From Gemmobacter nectariphilus (GTDB taxonomy: Bacteria; Pseudomonadota; Alphaproteobacteria; Rhodobacterales; Rhodobacteraceae), in assembly GCA_020721445.1 (NCBI GenBank), contig DYMU01000005.1:62001-126000 (forward strand): a DNA stretch of 64,000 nucleotides, written 5' to 3'. Below, piece by piece: positions 26,750 to 35,891 of this stretch; the first letter of the stretch is position 1; every line of letters starts with the position of its first letter. Made by a program: the position numbers and the translations under genes. A model generated the notes under the pieces. That model worked only from the letters and a program-made list of their open reading frames with translations. It searched no databases and was not told the DNA's origin.

Positions 26750-27834
26750 GATCCGACCCTTTCGGGGAACAGCGCGGCAAGGCCTGCGGCGGTGGCCGGG
26801 GTCAGCCCACGCTCGGTGATCAGCCCGGTCACCAGACGCGCGGGGGTTACGTCAAAGGCGGGGTTGGCGGCAGGCGTCGCGTCGGGGCTGATGCGCAGGC
26901 GGGTGACGGTGCCATCGGCCAGCTTGCCTTGGACAAAGCTGACCTCGTCCCCGGCGCGTTCCTCGATCGGGATCTCGGCCACGCCGTCTTGCGCGCGCCA
27001 GTCGATGGTGGGCGATGGCAAGGCCACATAGAACGGCACCTTGTTGTCCTGCGCCGCCAGGGCCTTGAGGTAGGTTCCGATCTTGTTGCACACATCGCCG
27101 CGCGCGGTGGTGCGGTCGGTGCCGACGATCACCATGTCAACCTGCCCGTGCTGCATCAGATGCCCGCCGGCGTTGTCGGTGATCAGGTGATGGGCAATGC
27201 CGTGGCTGGCCATCTCCCACGCGGTCAGATGGGCGCCCTGATTGCGGGGCCGGGTCTCGTCAACCCAGACATGCACCGCGATGCCGGCCTGATGCGCCTT
27301 GTAGATCGGGGCCGTGGCGGTGCCCCAATCGACAGTGGCCAGCCAGCCCGCGTTGCAATGGGTCAGGATGTTGACCGGGCCGGATTTGCGCGCGGCAATG
27401 GCGCGGATCACGGCCAGCCCGTGGTCGCCGATGGCGGCGTTGATCGCCACGTCTTCGTCGGCAACCGCCGCGGCCCGTGCCATGGCGGCATCTGCCCGGT
27501 CGGCGGGCGACAGCGGGGCCAGATGCGCCAGCATATCTTCCAGCGCCCAGCGCAGGTTGACGGCGGTGGGGCGGGTTTGCATCAGCACGTCATGGGCGCG
27601 CTTCAGCCCGGCATCAGAGGCATCTTCACGCATCGCGATTGCCATGCCATAGGCGGCGGTGGCCCCGATCAGCGGCGCACCGCGCACCCACATGTCGCGG
27701 ATCGCCGTGGCGGCCTGCGCTGTTGTGTCCAGCGTGACCACGCAAAATTCATGCGGCAGGCGGGTCTGGTCGATGATGCGCACGGCGCCGTCTTCGACCC
27801 AGATCGAACGATACTGCGTGCTGCCCACTTTCAT
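26746..27834 (-). CDS. mtnA: S-methyl-5-thioribose-1-phosphate isomerase MtnA
   Basis: MtnA converts 5-methylthioribose 1-phosphate to 5-methylthioribulose 1-phosphate in salvage of methylthioadenosine; related enzymes also take 5-deoxyribose 1-phosphate. The 362-residue protein is of eIF2B-alpha type, with [13 protein letters not shown] near 51-63 and the catalytic pair Cys160 (THCNAG) and Asp240 ([11 protein letters not shown]) at exactly the family positions. I chose the ATG at 27834; the frame continues to 27957 without support. The kinase or phosphorylase that makes the substrate (mtnK, mtnP) is not in the window. Confidence 0.95.
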   Translation of the reverse strand: MKVGSTQYRSIWVEDGAVRIIDQTRLPHEFCVVTLDTTAQAATAIRDMWVRGAPLIGATAAYGMAIAMREDASDAGLKRAHDVLMQTRPTAVNLRWALEDMLAHLAPLSPADRADAAMARAAAVADEDVAINAAIGDHGLAVIRAIAARKSGPVNILTHCNAGWLATVDWGTATAPIYKAHQAGIAVHVWVDETRPRNQGAHLTAWEMASHGIAHHLITDNAGGHLMQHGQVDMVIVGTDRTTARGDVCNKIGTYLKALAAQDNKVPFYVALPSPTIDWRAQDGVAEIPIEERAGDEVSFVQGKLADGTVTRLRISPDATPAANPAFDVTPARLVTGLITERGLTPATAAGLAALFPERVGS

Positions 27835-28023
27835 GCTGCGGCCCCCTTGTCGGCTGATGGTCCAAGTGCTGGCAGATTGCCGCTTGAAAGGAAAGCGCAT
27901 CGCAGGGCGACACGGCGTCCCACCTGTGCGGCCGCAGCACCAAGGGGCAAGCGACACATGGCGCGGATCGTCGCAGGTGTCGGGATGGCGGTTGCGAAAG
28001 GGCCATGGCCCCCTAAGTTATAT

Positions 28024-28042
28024 CTCGAACATATGTTTTGAG
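28024..28042. promoter_or_regulatory. Candidate operator just upstream of cydA
   Basis: CTCGAA and TTTGAG flank CATATGT, giving an inverted repeat with one mismatch that contains the 10-base palindrome AACATATGTT (28028-28037). It ends eight bases before the cydA ATG, in an AT-rich stretch (TAAGTTATAT) that could hold the -10 element. No FNR-type TTGAT-N4-ATCAA site was seen. Confidence 0.35.
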
Positions 28043-28050
28043 GCACAGAC

Positions 28051-29472
28051 ATGGACTTTGGTCAAACAGCGGTAGATCTGGCGCGGTTTCAGTTCGCCTT
28101 CACCATCTCGGCTCATATCATCTTTCCGGCGTTTTCCATCGGACTGGCAAGCTTTCTGGCGGTGCTGAACGCGCTGTGGCTGTGGCGGCGCGATCCGGTC
28201 TATCTGCGGCTGTTCGACTATTGGAAGACCATCTTTGCTGTGGTCTTTGGCATGGGCGTGGTGTCGGGCATCGTGATGTCTTACCAGTTCGGCACCAATT
28301 GGAGCGTGTTTTCCGACAAGGTCGGCCCGGTGATCGGCCCCTTGATGGGCTATGAGGTGCTGTCGGCGTTTTTCCTTGAGGCGGGCTTTCTGGGCATCAT
28401 GCTGTTTGGCCGCGACCGGGTGGGCAATGGCTTGCACATGGCGGCCACCGCGATTGTCGCCATCGGCACGCTGTTTTCAGCGTTCTGGATCCTGAGCGTC
28501 AATTCCTGGATGCAGACCCCGGCGGGATATTCGATCAACGAGGTCGGCCAGTTCGTGCCCGAGGATTGGTGGGCCATCGTGTTCAATCCGTCCTTCCCTT
28601 ACCGTCTGGTGCACATGGTGCTGGCAGCCTACCTGACCACCGCCTTTGTGGTGGGCGCAGTGGGCGCGTGGCATCTGTTGCGCAGCCCCGGCAGTCGCGG
28701 CGCGGCGGTGATGTTTTCCATGGCAATGTGGATGGCGGTGATCGTGACGCCGATGCAGATCTTTGCCGGTGACGAGCATGGCATCAACACGCTGGAGCAT
28801 CAGCCTGCCAAGATTGCCGCGATGGAGGGGCATTACGAGGGCCATCCCGACGGCGGCGCGCCGCTGATCCTGTTCGGCATTCCCGATGACGCGACGGGCG
28901 AGGTGCGCTGGAAGGTGGAGATCCCCTATCTGTCGAACCTGATCCTGACCCACAGCCTGACCAAGCCACTGCCTGGCCTGAATGATTTTCCGCCCGAGGA
29001 TCGGCCCAAGGCAGGGCTGATCTTCTGGACCTTCCGCATCATGGTGGCGATCGGCTTTGCCATGCTGGGGATCGGGCTTTGGGCGGCTTGGGCACGCTGG
29101 AAGGGGCGGCTTTACACCGACCGCTGGTTGCACCGTGCGGCCTTGGCGATGGGGCCTTCGGGGTTTCTGGCGGTGTTGTGCGGCTGGATCACCACCGAGG
29201 TCGGGCGGCAACCCTTTACCGTCTATGGCGCGCTGCGCACCACCGACAGCGTGGCACCGCTGGCCGCCGAAGCGGTGGGTGCGTCGCTGCTGGCCTTTAT
29301 CGTGGTCTATTTCTTCGTCTTCGGCTCGGGCACGTTTTACGTGCTGCGGCTGATGTCCAAACGTCCCAACGACCGGGTCGAGGTGGGCGAGATCGGCCCG
29401 ACCCGTGCCGCCGGGATCACCCCGATTGCCGGGCACCCACAGTTGGGTGAACAGATGATGCCGGGGGAATAA
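28051..29472 (+). CDS. cydA: Cytochrome bd-type (cyanide-insensitive) quinol oxidase subunit I
   Basis: The 473-residue membrane protein carries the hemes of a bd-type terminal oxidase that reduces oxygen with quinol. Landmarks are His22 (SAHIIF, the high-spin heme ligand), the GYEVLSAFFLEAGFLGIMLFG glutamates, and the GRQPFTVYGALRTTDS signature. It is about 50 residues shorter than E. coli CydA because the Q loop is short, which is typical of the cyanide-insensitive CioA class. GAGG precedes the ATG. cydB starts three bases after the stop. Confidence 0.94.
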   Translation: MDFGQTAVDLARFQFAFTISAHIIFPAFSIGLASFLAVLNALWLWRRDPVYLRLFDYWKTIFAVVFGMGVVSGIVMSYQFGTNWSVFSDKVGPVIGPLMGYEVLSAFFLEAGFLGIMLFGRDRVGNGLHMAATAIVAIGTLFSAFWILSVNSWMQTPAGYSINEVGQFVPEDWWAIVFNPSFPYRLVHMVLAAYLTTAFVVGAVGAWHLLRSPGSRGAAVMFSMAMWMAVIVTPMQIFAGDEHGINTLEHQPAKIAAMEGHYEGHPDGGAPLILFGIPDDATGEVRWKVEIPYLSNLILTHSLTKPLPGLNDFPPEDRPKAGLIFWTFRIMVAIGFAMLGIGLWAAWARWKGRLYTDRWLHRAALAMGPSGFLAVLCGWITTEVGRQPFTVYGALRTTDSVAPLAAEAVGASLLAFIVVYFFVFGSGTFYVLRLMSKRPNDRVEVGEIGPTRAAGITPIAGHPQLGEQMMPGE

Positions 29473-29475
29473 GAC

Positions 29476-30480
29476 ATGCTGTTTGACCTTGCCCATATCT
29501 GGGCGGCGCTGATCGCATTCGCCGTGCTGGCCTATGTCATTCTGGACGGGTTCGATCTGGGGATCGGCATCCTGTTTCCGCTGCTGAAAAACCGGCAGGA
29601 CCGGCATCTGGCGATGAACACCATCGCCCCGGTCTGGGATGGCAACGAGACCTGGCTGGTGCTGGGCGGCGGCGGCTTGTTTGCGGTGTTTCCGCTGGCC
29701 TATGCGGTGGTGATGCCGGCACTTTACCCGCTGATCATTGTCATGCTGCTGGGGCTGATCTTTCGGGGCGTGGCGTTTGAATTCGTGCACCGCACCCAGC
29801 GGATGCAGGCGTTCTGGGAATGGGGCTTTGCCATCGGGTCCACCGTGGCGGCGGTTGCGCAGGGCCTTGCGCTTGGCGCATTGGTGCAGGGCATCGCGGT
29901 GGAAGGCCGGGCCTTTGCGGGCGGCACCTGGGATTGGCTGACGCCGTTTTCGGCGCTGACGGCGCTGGCGCTGGTGGTGGGCTATGCGCTGCTGGGGGCG
30001 ACATGGCTGAACATGAAGACCGAGGGCGCGCCGCAACGGCGGGCACTGGGGCTGGCGGTGCCACTGGCGGTGGGGTTTGTCGGGCTGATCGGTGCGGTCA
30101 GTCTGGCCACCATCCTGGTGCGGCCCGAATACATGCAGCGCTGGTTCGACGGACCGATGCTTGGTGTATCCCTGCTGATGCCGGTCTTGGTGCTGGGGTT
30201 GGCATGGGCGCTGTGGAGCGGTCTGCGCGACGCGCTGTCTGCCCGCCCGTTTCTGGCCACGCTGGGGCTGTTCGTGCTGTCCTACATCGGGCTGGGGATC
30301 AGCTTTTTCCCGCATATCGTGCCGCCGGCGATGACCATTGCCGAGGCCGCGGCCCCTGACAGTTCGTTGCGTTTCCTGCTGGTGGGCGCGGTGGTGCTGA
30401 TCCCGATGATCCTGGCCTATACCGCCTATTCCTACTGGGTGTTTCGCGGCAAGGTCCGGCCCGAAGACGGGTATCATTGA
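29476..30480 (+). CDS. cydB: Cytochrome bd-type quinol oxidase subunit II
   Basis: The 334-residue protein has about eight to nine membrane segments and the CydB/CioB hallmarks: DGFDLGIGILFPL near the N-terminus, WDGNETWLVLGGGGLFAVFP, and a conserved RGVAFEF segment. It supports heme binding by subunit I. GGGGGA precedes the start. Its last base is the first base of the small-subunit ATG (TGATG), so all three oxidase genes are coupled. Confidence 0.95.
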   Translation: MLFDLAHIWAALIAFAVLAYVILDGFDLGIGILFPLLKNRQDRHLAMNTIAPVWDGNETWLVLGGGGLFAVFPLAYAVVMPALYPLIIVMLLGLIFRGVAFEFVHRTQRMQAFWEWGFAIGSTVAAVAQGLALGALVQGIAVEGRAFAGGTWDWLTPFSALTALALVVGYALLGATWLNMKTEGAPQRRALGLAVPLAVGFVGLIGAVSLATILVRPEYMQRWFDGPMLGVSLLMPVLVLGLAWALWSGLRDALSARPFLATLGLFVLSYIGLGISFFPHIVPPAMTIAEAAAPDSSLRFLLVGAVVLIPMILAYTAYSYWVFRGKVRPEDGYH

Positions 30481-30572
30481 TGCGCCGCGTCTTGTGGTTT
30501 GTCGTGCTGTATCTGGTCGGTATCGCGGTGGTCGGCACGGTTGCGCTGGCGATTCGCACGGTGTTGCTGTAA
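30480..30572 (+). CDS. 30-residue single-span membrane protein, likely cytochrome bd small subunit (DUF2474/CydX-like)
   Basis: The product starts MRRVLWFVVLYLVG, continues with one hydrophobic helix, and ends AIRTVLL. An Arg-rich N-terminus followed by a Trp-containing helix matches the pattern of DUF2474/CydX-type subunits, which stabilise the high-spin hemes of bd oxidases. The ATG overlaps the cydB stop by one base. Identification rests on size, helix pattern and position; sequence this short gives weak homology evidence. Confidence 0.75.
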   Translation: MRRVLWFVVLYLVGIAVVGTVALAIRTVLL

Positions 30573-30736
30573 CCTGGCGGCGATCAGGTCGCCAGCGGGA
30601 CGGCCGCAAATCGTGGCTGCATCGGCGCCGGTATGGGAACCAGCCCCCCGGCCTTTGCGTTACGCCTTGCAGCACGGGGTCATTCCGGGTCTAGTGTGCG
30701 TGCCCGCGCCCGGGTGATCTGCCTTGGAGCCCGCCC

Positions 30737-31744
30737 ATGCAAATCTTTGCCTGCCCTGTCTGTGCGCGGCCGCTGTATTTCCACAATCAGGGCTGCGTCT
30801 GCGGGGCCGGGGTCGCGTTTGACCCGCTGGCGCAGGGGTTCGGGCCTTTGGGGCATGCCTGCCGCAACAGGCAAACGCTGGGGTGCAACTGGCAGGCGCC
30901 GGTCGATGGTGCGCCCTGCCTGTCCTGCGCGATGACCCGCACCATTCCCGATCTGCGGATGCCGCGCAATATCGGCTATTGGGTGGCCACCGAACTGGCG
31001 AAACGCTGGGTTCTGGCCGGGTTGATCCGGCTGGGCTGGTTTGGCCCCGATGATCCCGGCCCGGCCCCGGTTTTCGACATGATCGCCGAAGAAACCGGCA
31101 TTGAGCTTGTCATGGTGTCGATGGGCCATGACGCGGGCGTCATCATCATCAACGTCTCCGAGGCCGACCCGGCGCGTCTGGCCGACCGGCAGTCGCGCTT
31201 TGGCGAGTTGCATCGCAGCATGATCGGCCACATGCGCCACGAGATCGCGCATTTCCTGCATTGGCGGCTGATGCAGGACCCGGGCTTTGCCGATGGCTTT
31301 CGCGCGCTGTTCGGCGATGAACGCGTTGATTACGCCGCAGCCATGCAGGCGCATTATGCCAACCCGATGACCTCGGATGCCAGCCATATCACCAGCTATG
31401 CCACCGCCCACCCGCATGAGGACTGGGCCGAGACCGCAGCGCACCTGCTGCACCATGTCGATATCGTCGACAGCTTTGATGCGGCGGGGTTGCGCGCCAC
31501 AGCCGATGGTCTGATCGGCGGCGATGCCTATGCCACGCATGACACCGCCGCGCTGTTGCGCCGGTCGGGCACCATCACGCTGGCGCTTAATCACATCAAC
31601 CGGTCGATGGGTCTGCAAGACCTGTATCCCTTTGCACTCCCCCCACGGGTGAAGGAAAAGTTGGCATTCGCCCACAGGCACGTGCGGCGCGCCACAAACC
31701 CGGCAATTCCTGCGACAGAACCCTTTCAGCCGACAAAGCTGTGA
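30737..31744 (+). CDS. Zinc-ribbon protein with putative zinc metallopeptidase domain
   Basis: The 335-residue protein begins with a zinc-ribbon-like part containing CPVC (6-9), two further cysteines at 20 and 22 (GCVCGAG), and a second cluster with GAPCLSC near 61. The main domain has an HExxH metal motif (MRHEIAHFLHWRL, about 168-180) and a downstream PHEDWAETAAHLLH that could supply the third ligand. This matches the 'putative zinc-binding metallopeptidase' family common in Alphaproteobacteria, whose substrates are unknown. There is no signal peptide, so it is probably cytoplasmic. It follows cydABX after 164 bases and need not be functionally linked. Confidence 0.8.
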   Translation: MQIFACPVCARPLYFHNQGCVCGAGVAFDPLAQGFGPLGHACRNRQTLGCNWQAPVDGAPCLSCAMTRTIPDLRMPRNIGYWVATELAKRWVLAGLIRLGWFGPDDPGPAPVFDMIAEETGIELVMVSMGHDAGVIIINVSEADPARLADRQSRFGELHRSMIGHMRHEIAHFLHWRLMQDPGFADGFRALFGDERVDYAAAMQAHYANPMTSDASHITSYATAHPHEDWAETAAHLLHHVDIVDSFDAAGLRATADGLIGGDAYATHDTAALLRRSGTITLALNHINRSMGLQDLYPFALPPRVKEKLAFAHRHVRRATNPAIPATEPFQPTKL

Positions 31745-31895
31745 AGAAATTGTCACAAGCCCGCGATAGAGGTGCTTGGCTGATCCGCCATTTGGCCGCT
31801 ATCGTCTGAGGACGACCCCGCGAATCCGCCCCGATCAAGGGCAGGCACGCAGAATGGCTGGCGGGACAGACAATGTTCAACCGGGAGATACCCTC

Positions 31896-32993
31896 ATGAC
31901 GAAAAAGACTCTGCTTGCCCTGACCACCAGCCTGTGTGTCGTGGCGACCGCGCAGTCAGCCTTTGCGCAATCGCTGGCCGATCTGGAAGCCGCGGCCAAG
32001 GCCGAAGGCATGCTGACCACCATCGCGCTGCCACATGACTGGTGCGGCTATGGTGCCGTGATCGAAGGCTTCAAGGCGAAATACGGTATCGAAGTCAACG
32101 AACTGAACCCGAACGCCGGTTCGGGCGACGAGATCGAGGCGATCAAGGCCAACAAGGACAACACCGGCCCGCAGGCCCCCGACGTGATCGACGTTGGCCT
32201 GTCGTTCGGCCCGGCTGCCAAGGCCGAAGGCCTGATCCAGCCCTACAAGGTCTCGACCTGGGACTCGATCCCTGACGATGCCAAGGATGCCGAAGGCTAT
32301 TGGTATGGCGACTACTACGGCGTTCTGGCGATGGCCGTGAACAAGGACGTGGTCACCGACGCCTCGCCCACCAGCTTTGCCGATCTGAAAGACCCGAAAT
32401 ACGCCGCCATGGTTGCCATTCCGGGTGATCCGCGCACCGGCAACTCGTCGATGATGACGGTCTATGCCATGGGTCTGGCCAACGGCGCCGCCGGTGGGGC
32501 CGATGCCGCCACCGCCGGGATCAGCTACATGAAAGACCTCAAGGCCAGCGGCAATCTGGTCGAAACCAACGGTTCGGCCCAGAACTTTGCCCAAGGCACC
32601 ACCCCGGTCATGTTCGACTGGGATTACAACATCCTGGCGATGCGCGACAGCCTGGGTGGCAACCCGCCGATGGACGTGGTGATCCCGTCTGACGGCGTGA
32701 TCGCGGGTGTTTATGTGCAGGCCATCTCGGCCTATGCGCCGCATCCGAATGCCGCGAAACTGTGGATGGAATACCTGTATTCGGACGAAGGTCAGCTGGG
32801 CTGGCTGGCAGGTTACTGCCACCCGATCCGCTTCAACGACATGGTGGCCCGTGGCGTGATCCCGGCCGAGATGATGGACAAGCTGCCGCCCGCCGACAAC
32901 TATGCCAAGGCGGTGTTCCCGTCGCTGGACGAACAGGGTGCGGCCAAGACCGTTGTGGCCGATACCTGGGCCAAGGAAATGGGCGCGAACTAA
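31896..32993 (+). CDS. ABC transporter substrate-binding protein (polyamine/iron/phosphonate-type)
   Basis: The 365-residue periplasmic protein has a Sec signal peptide (about 1-24, ending AFAQ) and the bacterial solute-binding family 1/8 fold (KYGIEVNELNPNAGSGDEIEAI; WYGDYYGVLAMAVNKD). It is the first gene of a four-gene importer. GGGAG nine bases before the ATG at 31896 decides the start. Relatives carry putrescine/spermidine, ferric iron or 2-aminoethylphosphonate; nothing in the residues I can see decides between them. No iron- or phosphonate-metabolism genes are adjacent. Confidence 0.85.
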   Translation: MTKKTLLALTTSLCVVATAQSAFAQSLADLEAAAKAEGMLTTIALPHDWCGYGAVIEGFKAKYGIEVNELNPNAGSGDEIEAIKANKDNTGPQAPDVIDVGLSFGPAAKAEGLIQPYKVSTWDSIPDDAKDAEGYWYGDYYGVLAMAVNKDVVTDASPTSFADLKDPKYAAMVAIPGDPRTGNSSMMTVYAMGLANGAAGGADAATAGISYMKDLKASGNLVETNGSAQNFAQGTTPVMFDWDYNILAMRDSLGGNPPMDVVIPSDGVIAGVYVQAISAYAPHPNAAKLWMEYLYSDEGQLGWLAGYCHPIRFNDMVARGVIPAEMMDKLPPADNYAKAVFPSLDEQGAAKTVVADTWAKEMGAN

Positions 32994-33015
32994 GCTTTCC
33001 TGCCAAGATCAAGGT

Positions 33016-33048
33016 GGGTGCCGGCATCTTGCCGGCATCCGCATTTTT
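33016..33048 (+). terminator. Attenuator hairpin between binding-protein and permease genes
   Basis: GGGTGCCGGCA and TGCCGGCATCC form an 11-bp stem (one G-T pair) with a TCT loop, followed after GCA by TTTTT. It looks like an intrinsic terminator that would let only part of the transcripts reach the permease genes, giving excess binding protein. Confidence 0.75.
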
Positions 33049-33090
33049 CGTTGCGGACCTGCCGCTGCGAACCTGACCAAGGGCTGACCC

Positions 33091-34002
33091 ATGACACTTG
33101 ACGCATCTGCCAGCAGCGCAGACACCGGCGCGCCCCGCCCCCGGCTGGCCTTTGGCCGCCATCTGGACTGGAATTGGCTGGGGGTTGTACCGTTTTTCCT
33201 GTTTGCCTTTCTGTTCCTGATCGGTCCGGTGCTGTATCTGGTGGTCGGAGCGTTCCAGAACGCCCAAGGGCAGTTTACCTTTGCCAATATTCTGGAGCTT
33301 GGCAGCCCCAACATGGTGGCCAGTTTCTCGCTGACCATCCGCCTGAGCCTGCTCTCGGCCGCGATGGGGGCGATTGCCGGGCTGCTTCTGGGCCAAGCGG
33401 TGATCCTTGGCGGATTGCCGCCTTGGGTGCGCAACGCCTTTACCACGTTTTCCGGGGTCGCATCGAACTTTGCCGGGGTGCCACTGGCATTCGCCTTCAT
33501 CGCCACACTGGGGCGGCTGGGCCTTGTCACCGTGCTGTTGCGCGATCTGTTCGGGATCAACCTTTACGCCAGCGGCTTCAACCTGTTTTCGTTTTTCGGC
33601 GTGTCGCTGGTCTATCTGTATTTCCAGCTGCCGCTGATGTTTCTGATCATCGCGCCGGCGCTGGACGGGCTGAAGCAGGAATGGCGCGAGGCGGCCGAGA
33701 TTCTGGGCGCCAGCCGCAGCCAATACTGGCAGATGATCGGCCTGCCGGTGCTGCTGCCCACCATTCTGGGCTGTTTCCTTTTGCTGTTTGCCAACGCCTT
33801 TGGCACGCTGGCCACGGTCTATGCGCTGATGGGATCGGGCTTTGACGTGGTGCCGATCGTGCTGTTCCAGCAGATCCGGGGCAATGTGCTTTACAACCCC
33901 AACCTTGGCTACGCGCTGGCCTTGGGGATGGTGGTGATCATGGGGGTGTCGAACACCTTGTATCTGATCCTGCGCAAGCGGGCGGAACGGTGGCAGAAAT
34001 GA
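33091..34002 (+). CDS. ABC transporter permease (PotB/ThiP type)
   Basis: The 303-residue inner-membrane protein has six predicted spans and a BPD-type EAA loop (EWREAAEILGASRSQYWQ, about 202-219). It pairs with the next permease, whose ATG overlaps its stop (ATGA, 33999-34002). The N-terminal 30 residues are cytoplasmic and Pro/Ala-rich. It forms part of the translocation pore of the importer started at 31896. The ribosome site is weak (AGGGC). Confidence 0.88.
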   Translation: MTLDASASSADTGAPRPRLAFGRHLDWNWLGVVPFFLFAFLFLIGPVLYLVVGAFQNAQGQFTFANILELGSPNMVASFSLTIRLSLLSAAMGAIAGLLLGQAVILGGLPPWVRNAFTTFSGVASNFAGVPLAFAFIATLGRLGLVTVLLRDLFGINLYASGFNLFSFFGVSLVYLYFQLPLMFLIIAPALDGLKQEWREAAEILGASRSQYWQMIGLPVLLPTILGCFLLLFANAFGTLATVYALMGSGFDVVPIVLFQQIRGNVLYNPNLGYALALGMVVIMGVSNTLYLILRKRAERWQK

Positions 34003-34826
34003 AAAAGCGCTTTCCCCTTGTGGCCATCCTGACCGCGCTGTTTGCCGCGTCGTTCTTTATCGTGCCCTTGATCGCGACCTTCTATTTCTCGCTGAAGATG
34101 GTGCGCGGCGAGTTGGGCTTTGCCGCCTATGCTTCGGTGTTTGGCAGCGCAGCCTTTTTGCAAACCATCAGCTATTCCACCGTCGCCTCGCTGATCGCCA
34201 TTGTGATCGGCGCGGTGATCATCGTGCCCACCGCCTATTGGGTGCGGCTGAAGGTGCCGCATCTGCGGCCTGTCGTCGAGTTCATCAGCCTGCTGCCGCT
34301 GATCGTGCCGCCGGTGGTGCTGGTGTTTGGCTATATCCGGCTGTTTGGATCAAGTTCCTGGCTGCCCTTGACCACAACCGCCACCGGCACCGACATTCTG
34401 CTGGTGATCGGCTATGTGGTGCTGTCGATGCCCTATATGTTTCGCGCGGTCGACAATGGCATGGCGGCGATCGACATTGCCACCCTGACCGAGGCCGCCG
34501 AAAGCCTTGGTGCGTCACGCCTGCGCACCATTGCGCTGGTGATCTTTCCCAATGTGCGGGCGGCGATCATCTCGGGCGCGTTCCTGACATTTTCGATCTC
34601 GCTGGGCGAATTCGTGCTGGCAAGCCTGCTGAACCGCCCGGCCTTTGGCCCCTATCTGGTGCAACTGGGTCAGGACCGCGCCTATGAACCCGCCGCCCTG
34701 GCCATCATGGCCTTCGGCTTTACCTGGGCCTGCATGGCCCTGATGCAACTTTTCGCCACCCGCAAGCCCGGCCAGCGCTGGCTGCCGCGCCTGACCAAGC
34801 CCGCCGCCCAAAGGACCACACCATGA
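33999..34826 (+). CDS. ABC transporter permease (PotC type)
   Basis: The 275-residue protein has six membrane spans and the EAA loop TEAAESLGASRLRTIALVIFP. I chose the ATG at 33999, which overlaps the stop of the preceding permease; an in-frame GTG at 33990 would add three residues. The ATPase gene in turn overlaps its stop (34823-34826), so the last three genes are translationally coupled. Confidence 0.9.
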   Translation: MKKRFPLVAILTALFAASFFIVPLIATFYFSLKMVRGELGFAAYASVFGSAAFLQTISYSTVASLIAIVIGAVIIVPTAYWVRLKVPHLRPVVEFISLLPLIVPPVVLVFGYIRLFGSSSWLPLTTTATGTDILLVIGYVVLSMPYMFRAVDNGMAAIDIATLTEAAESLGASRLRTIALVIFPNVRAAIISGAFLTFSISLGEFVLASLLNRPAFGPYLVQLGQDRAYEPAALAIMAFGFTWACMALMQLFATRKPGQRWLPRLTKPAAQRTTP

Positions 34827-35884
34827 CCTTCCTGTCGATCTCGAACGCCGTAAAGACCTTTGGCAGCAACACGGTGGTCAAGGGCTTTGATCTGGCGGTG
34901 GACAAGGGCGAGTTCGTGTCCTTCCTTGGCCCGTCGGGCTGTGGCAAGACCACGGTGCTGCGGATGATCGCCGGGTTTGAGCGCCCCACCTCGGGCCGGA
35001 TCATGATTGACGGCCGCGATGTCACCGACATTGCCCCGAACAAGCGCCGGATCGGCATGGTGTTTCAGGCCTATGCGCTGTTTCCCAACATGAACGTGGC
35101 GGGCAACATCGGTTTCGGGCTGAAGATCGCCGGAATGGGACGCGCCGAAATCGACGCCCGGGTTCAGGAAATGCTGGACCTGATCGGCCTGTCGCATCTG
35201 GCCGAACGCTTTCCCTATGAAATGTCGGGCGGCCAGCAGCAACGGGTGGCGCTTGCGCGCGCGCTTGCCCCCAAGCCGCAGGTTCTGTTGCTGGACGAAC
35301 CACTTTCGGCGCTGGACGCCAAGATCCGGGTGTCGTTGCGATCAGAAATCCGCGAGATTCAGCGCCGTCTGGGCATCACCACGGTTTTCGTGACCCATGA
35401 CCAGGAAGAGGCGATGAGCATTTCCGACCGGATCGTGGTAATGAACGGCGGGCGCGCCGACCAGATCGGCACCCCGTCCGAGATCTACAATCGCCCGACC
35501 ACCCGCTTTGTCGCCAATTTCGTCGGCACGCTGAACACCTTCGACGTCACGGTGGTGGACCCGGGCCGCGGCCATGTCAGTCTTGAAGATCAGGCCCTGA
35601 TGCTGCATGCCAGCCCGCTGTCCGCCAAGGCGGGTGAGACCCTGTCCATCGCGCTGCGCCCCGAGGCGTTGCGGCTGGGCCGGTGCGACACCCATGAAGC
35701 CACGCTGCCCGCAAGGATCGAGGATGTGCATTTCATGGGGTCGATCATCCGGTTGCGCGTGATGATGGCGGGGGTCAGCGTGTCGCTGGACACCTTCAAC
35801 CGCCCCGACATGCCAACGCCGCTGCCCGGCAGCATGATCGAGGTCAGCCTGTCAGGCAAGCAAGCCATCGTGCTGAGGGGCTGA
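34823..35884 (+). CDS. ABC transporter ATP-binding protein (PotA/FbpC type, with TOBE domain)
   Basis: The 353-residue ATPase has Walker A GPSGCGKTT (about 37-45), Q loop VFQAYALFPNMNV, signature MSGGQQQR, Walker B VLLLDEPLSALDAKIR and the H loop FVTHDQEEA. A TOBE-like regulatory domain follows from about residue 240 (RPEALRLG). This is the polyamine/iron/sulfate importer ATPase type. It ends the operon and a large inverted repeat lies directly downstream. Confidence 0.92.
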   Translation: MTFLSISNAVKTFGSNTVVKGFDLAVDKGEFVSFLGPSGCGKTTVLRMIAGFERPTSGRIMIDGRDVTDIAPNKRRIGMVFQAYALFPNMNVAGNIGFGLKIAGMGRAEIDARVQEMLDLIGLSHLAERFPYEMSGGQQQRVALARALAPKPQVLLLDEPLSALDAKIRVSLRSEIREIQRRLGITTVFVTHDQEEAMSISDRIVVMNGGRADQIGTPSEIYNRPTTRFVANFVGTLNTFDVTVVDPGRGHVSLEDQALMLHASPLSAKAGETLSIALRPEALRLGRCDTHEATLPARIEDVHFMGSIIRLRVMMAGVSVSLDTFNRPDMPTPLPGSMIEVSLSGKQAIVLRG

Positions 35885-35891
35885 ACCGGCG

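Noticed and set aside
28014..28042. FNR box before cydA
   Set aside because: The palindrome there is AACATATGTT and does not fit TTGAT-N4-ATCAA.
28477..30675. Minus-strand open frame of 732 codons across cydAB
   Set aside because: It is antisense to two clearly conserved oxidase genes, is rich in Arg, His and Gln, and has no recognisable domain.
31745..31895. Sigma-70 promoter before the ABC importer
   Set aside because: TTGTCA at 31750 has no acceptable -10 element at 16-18 bases, so I do not call it.
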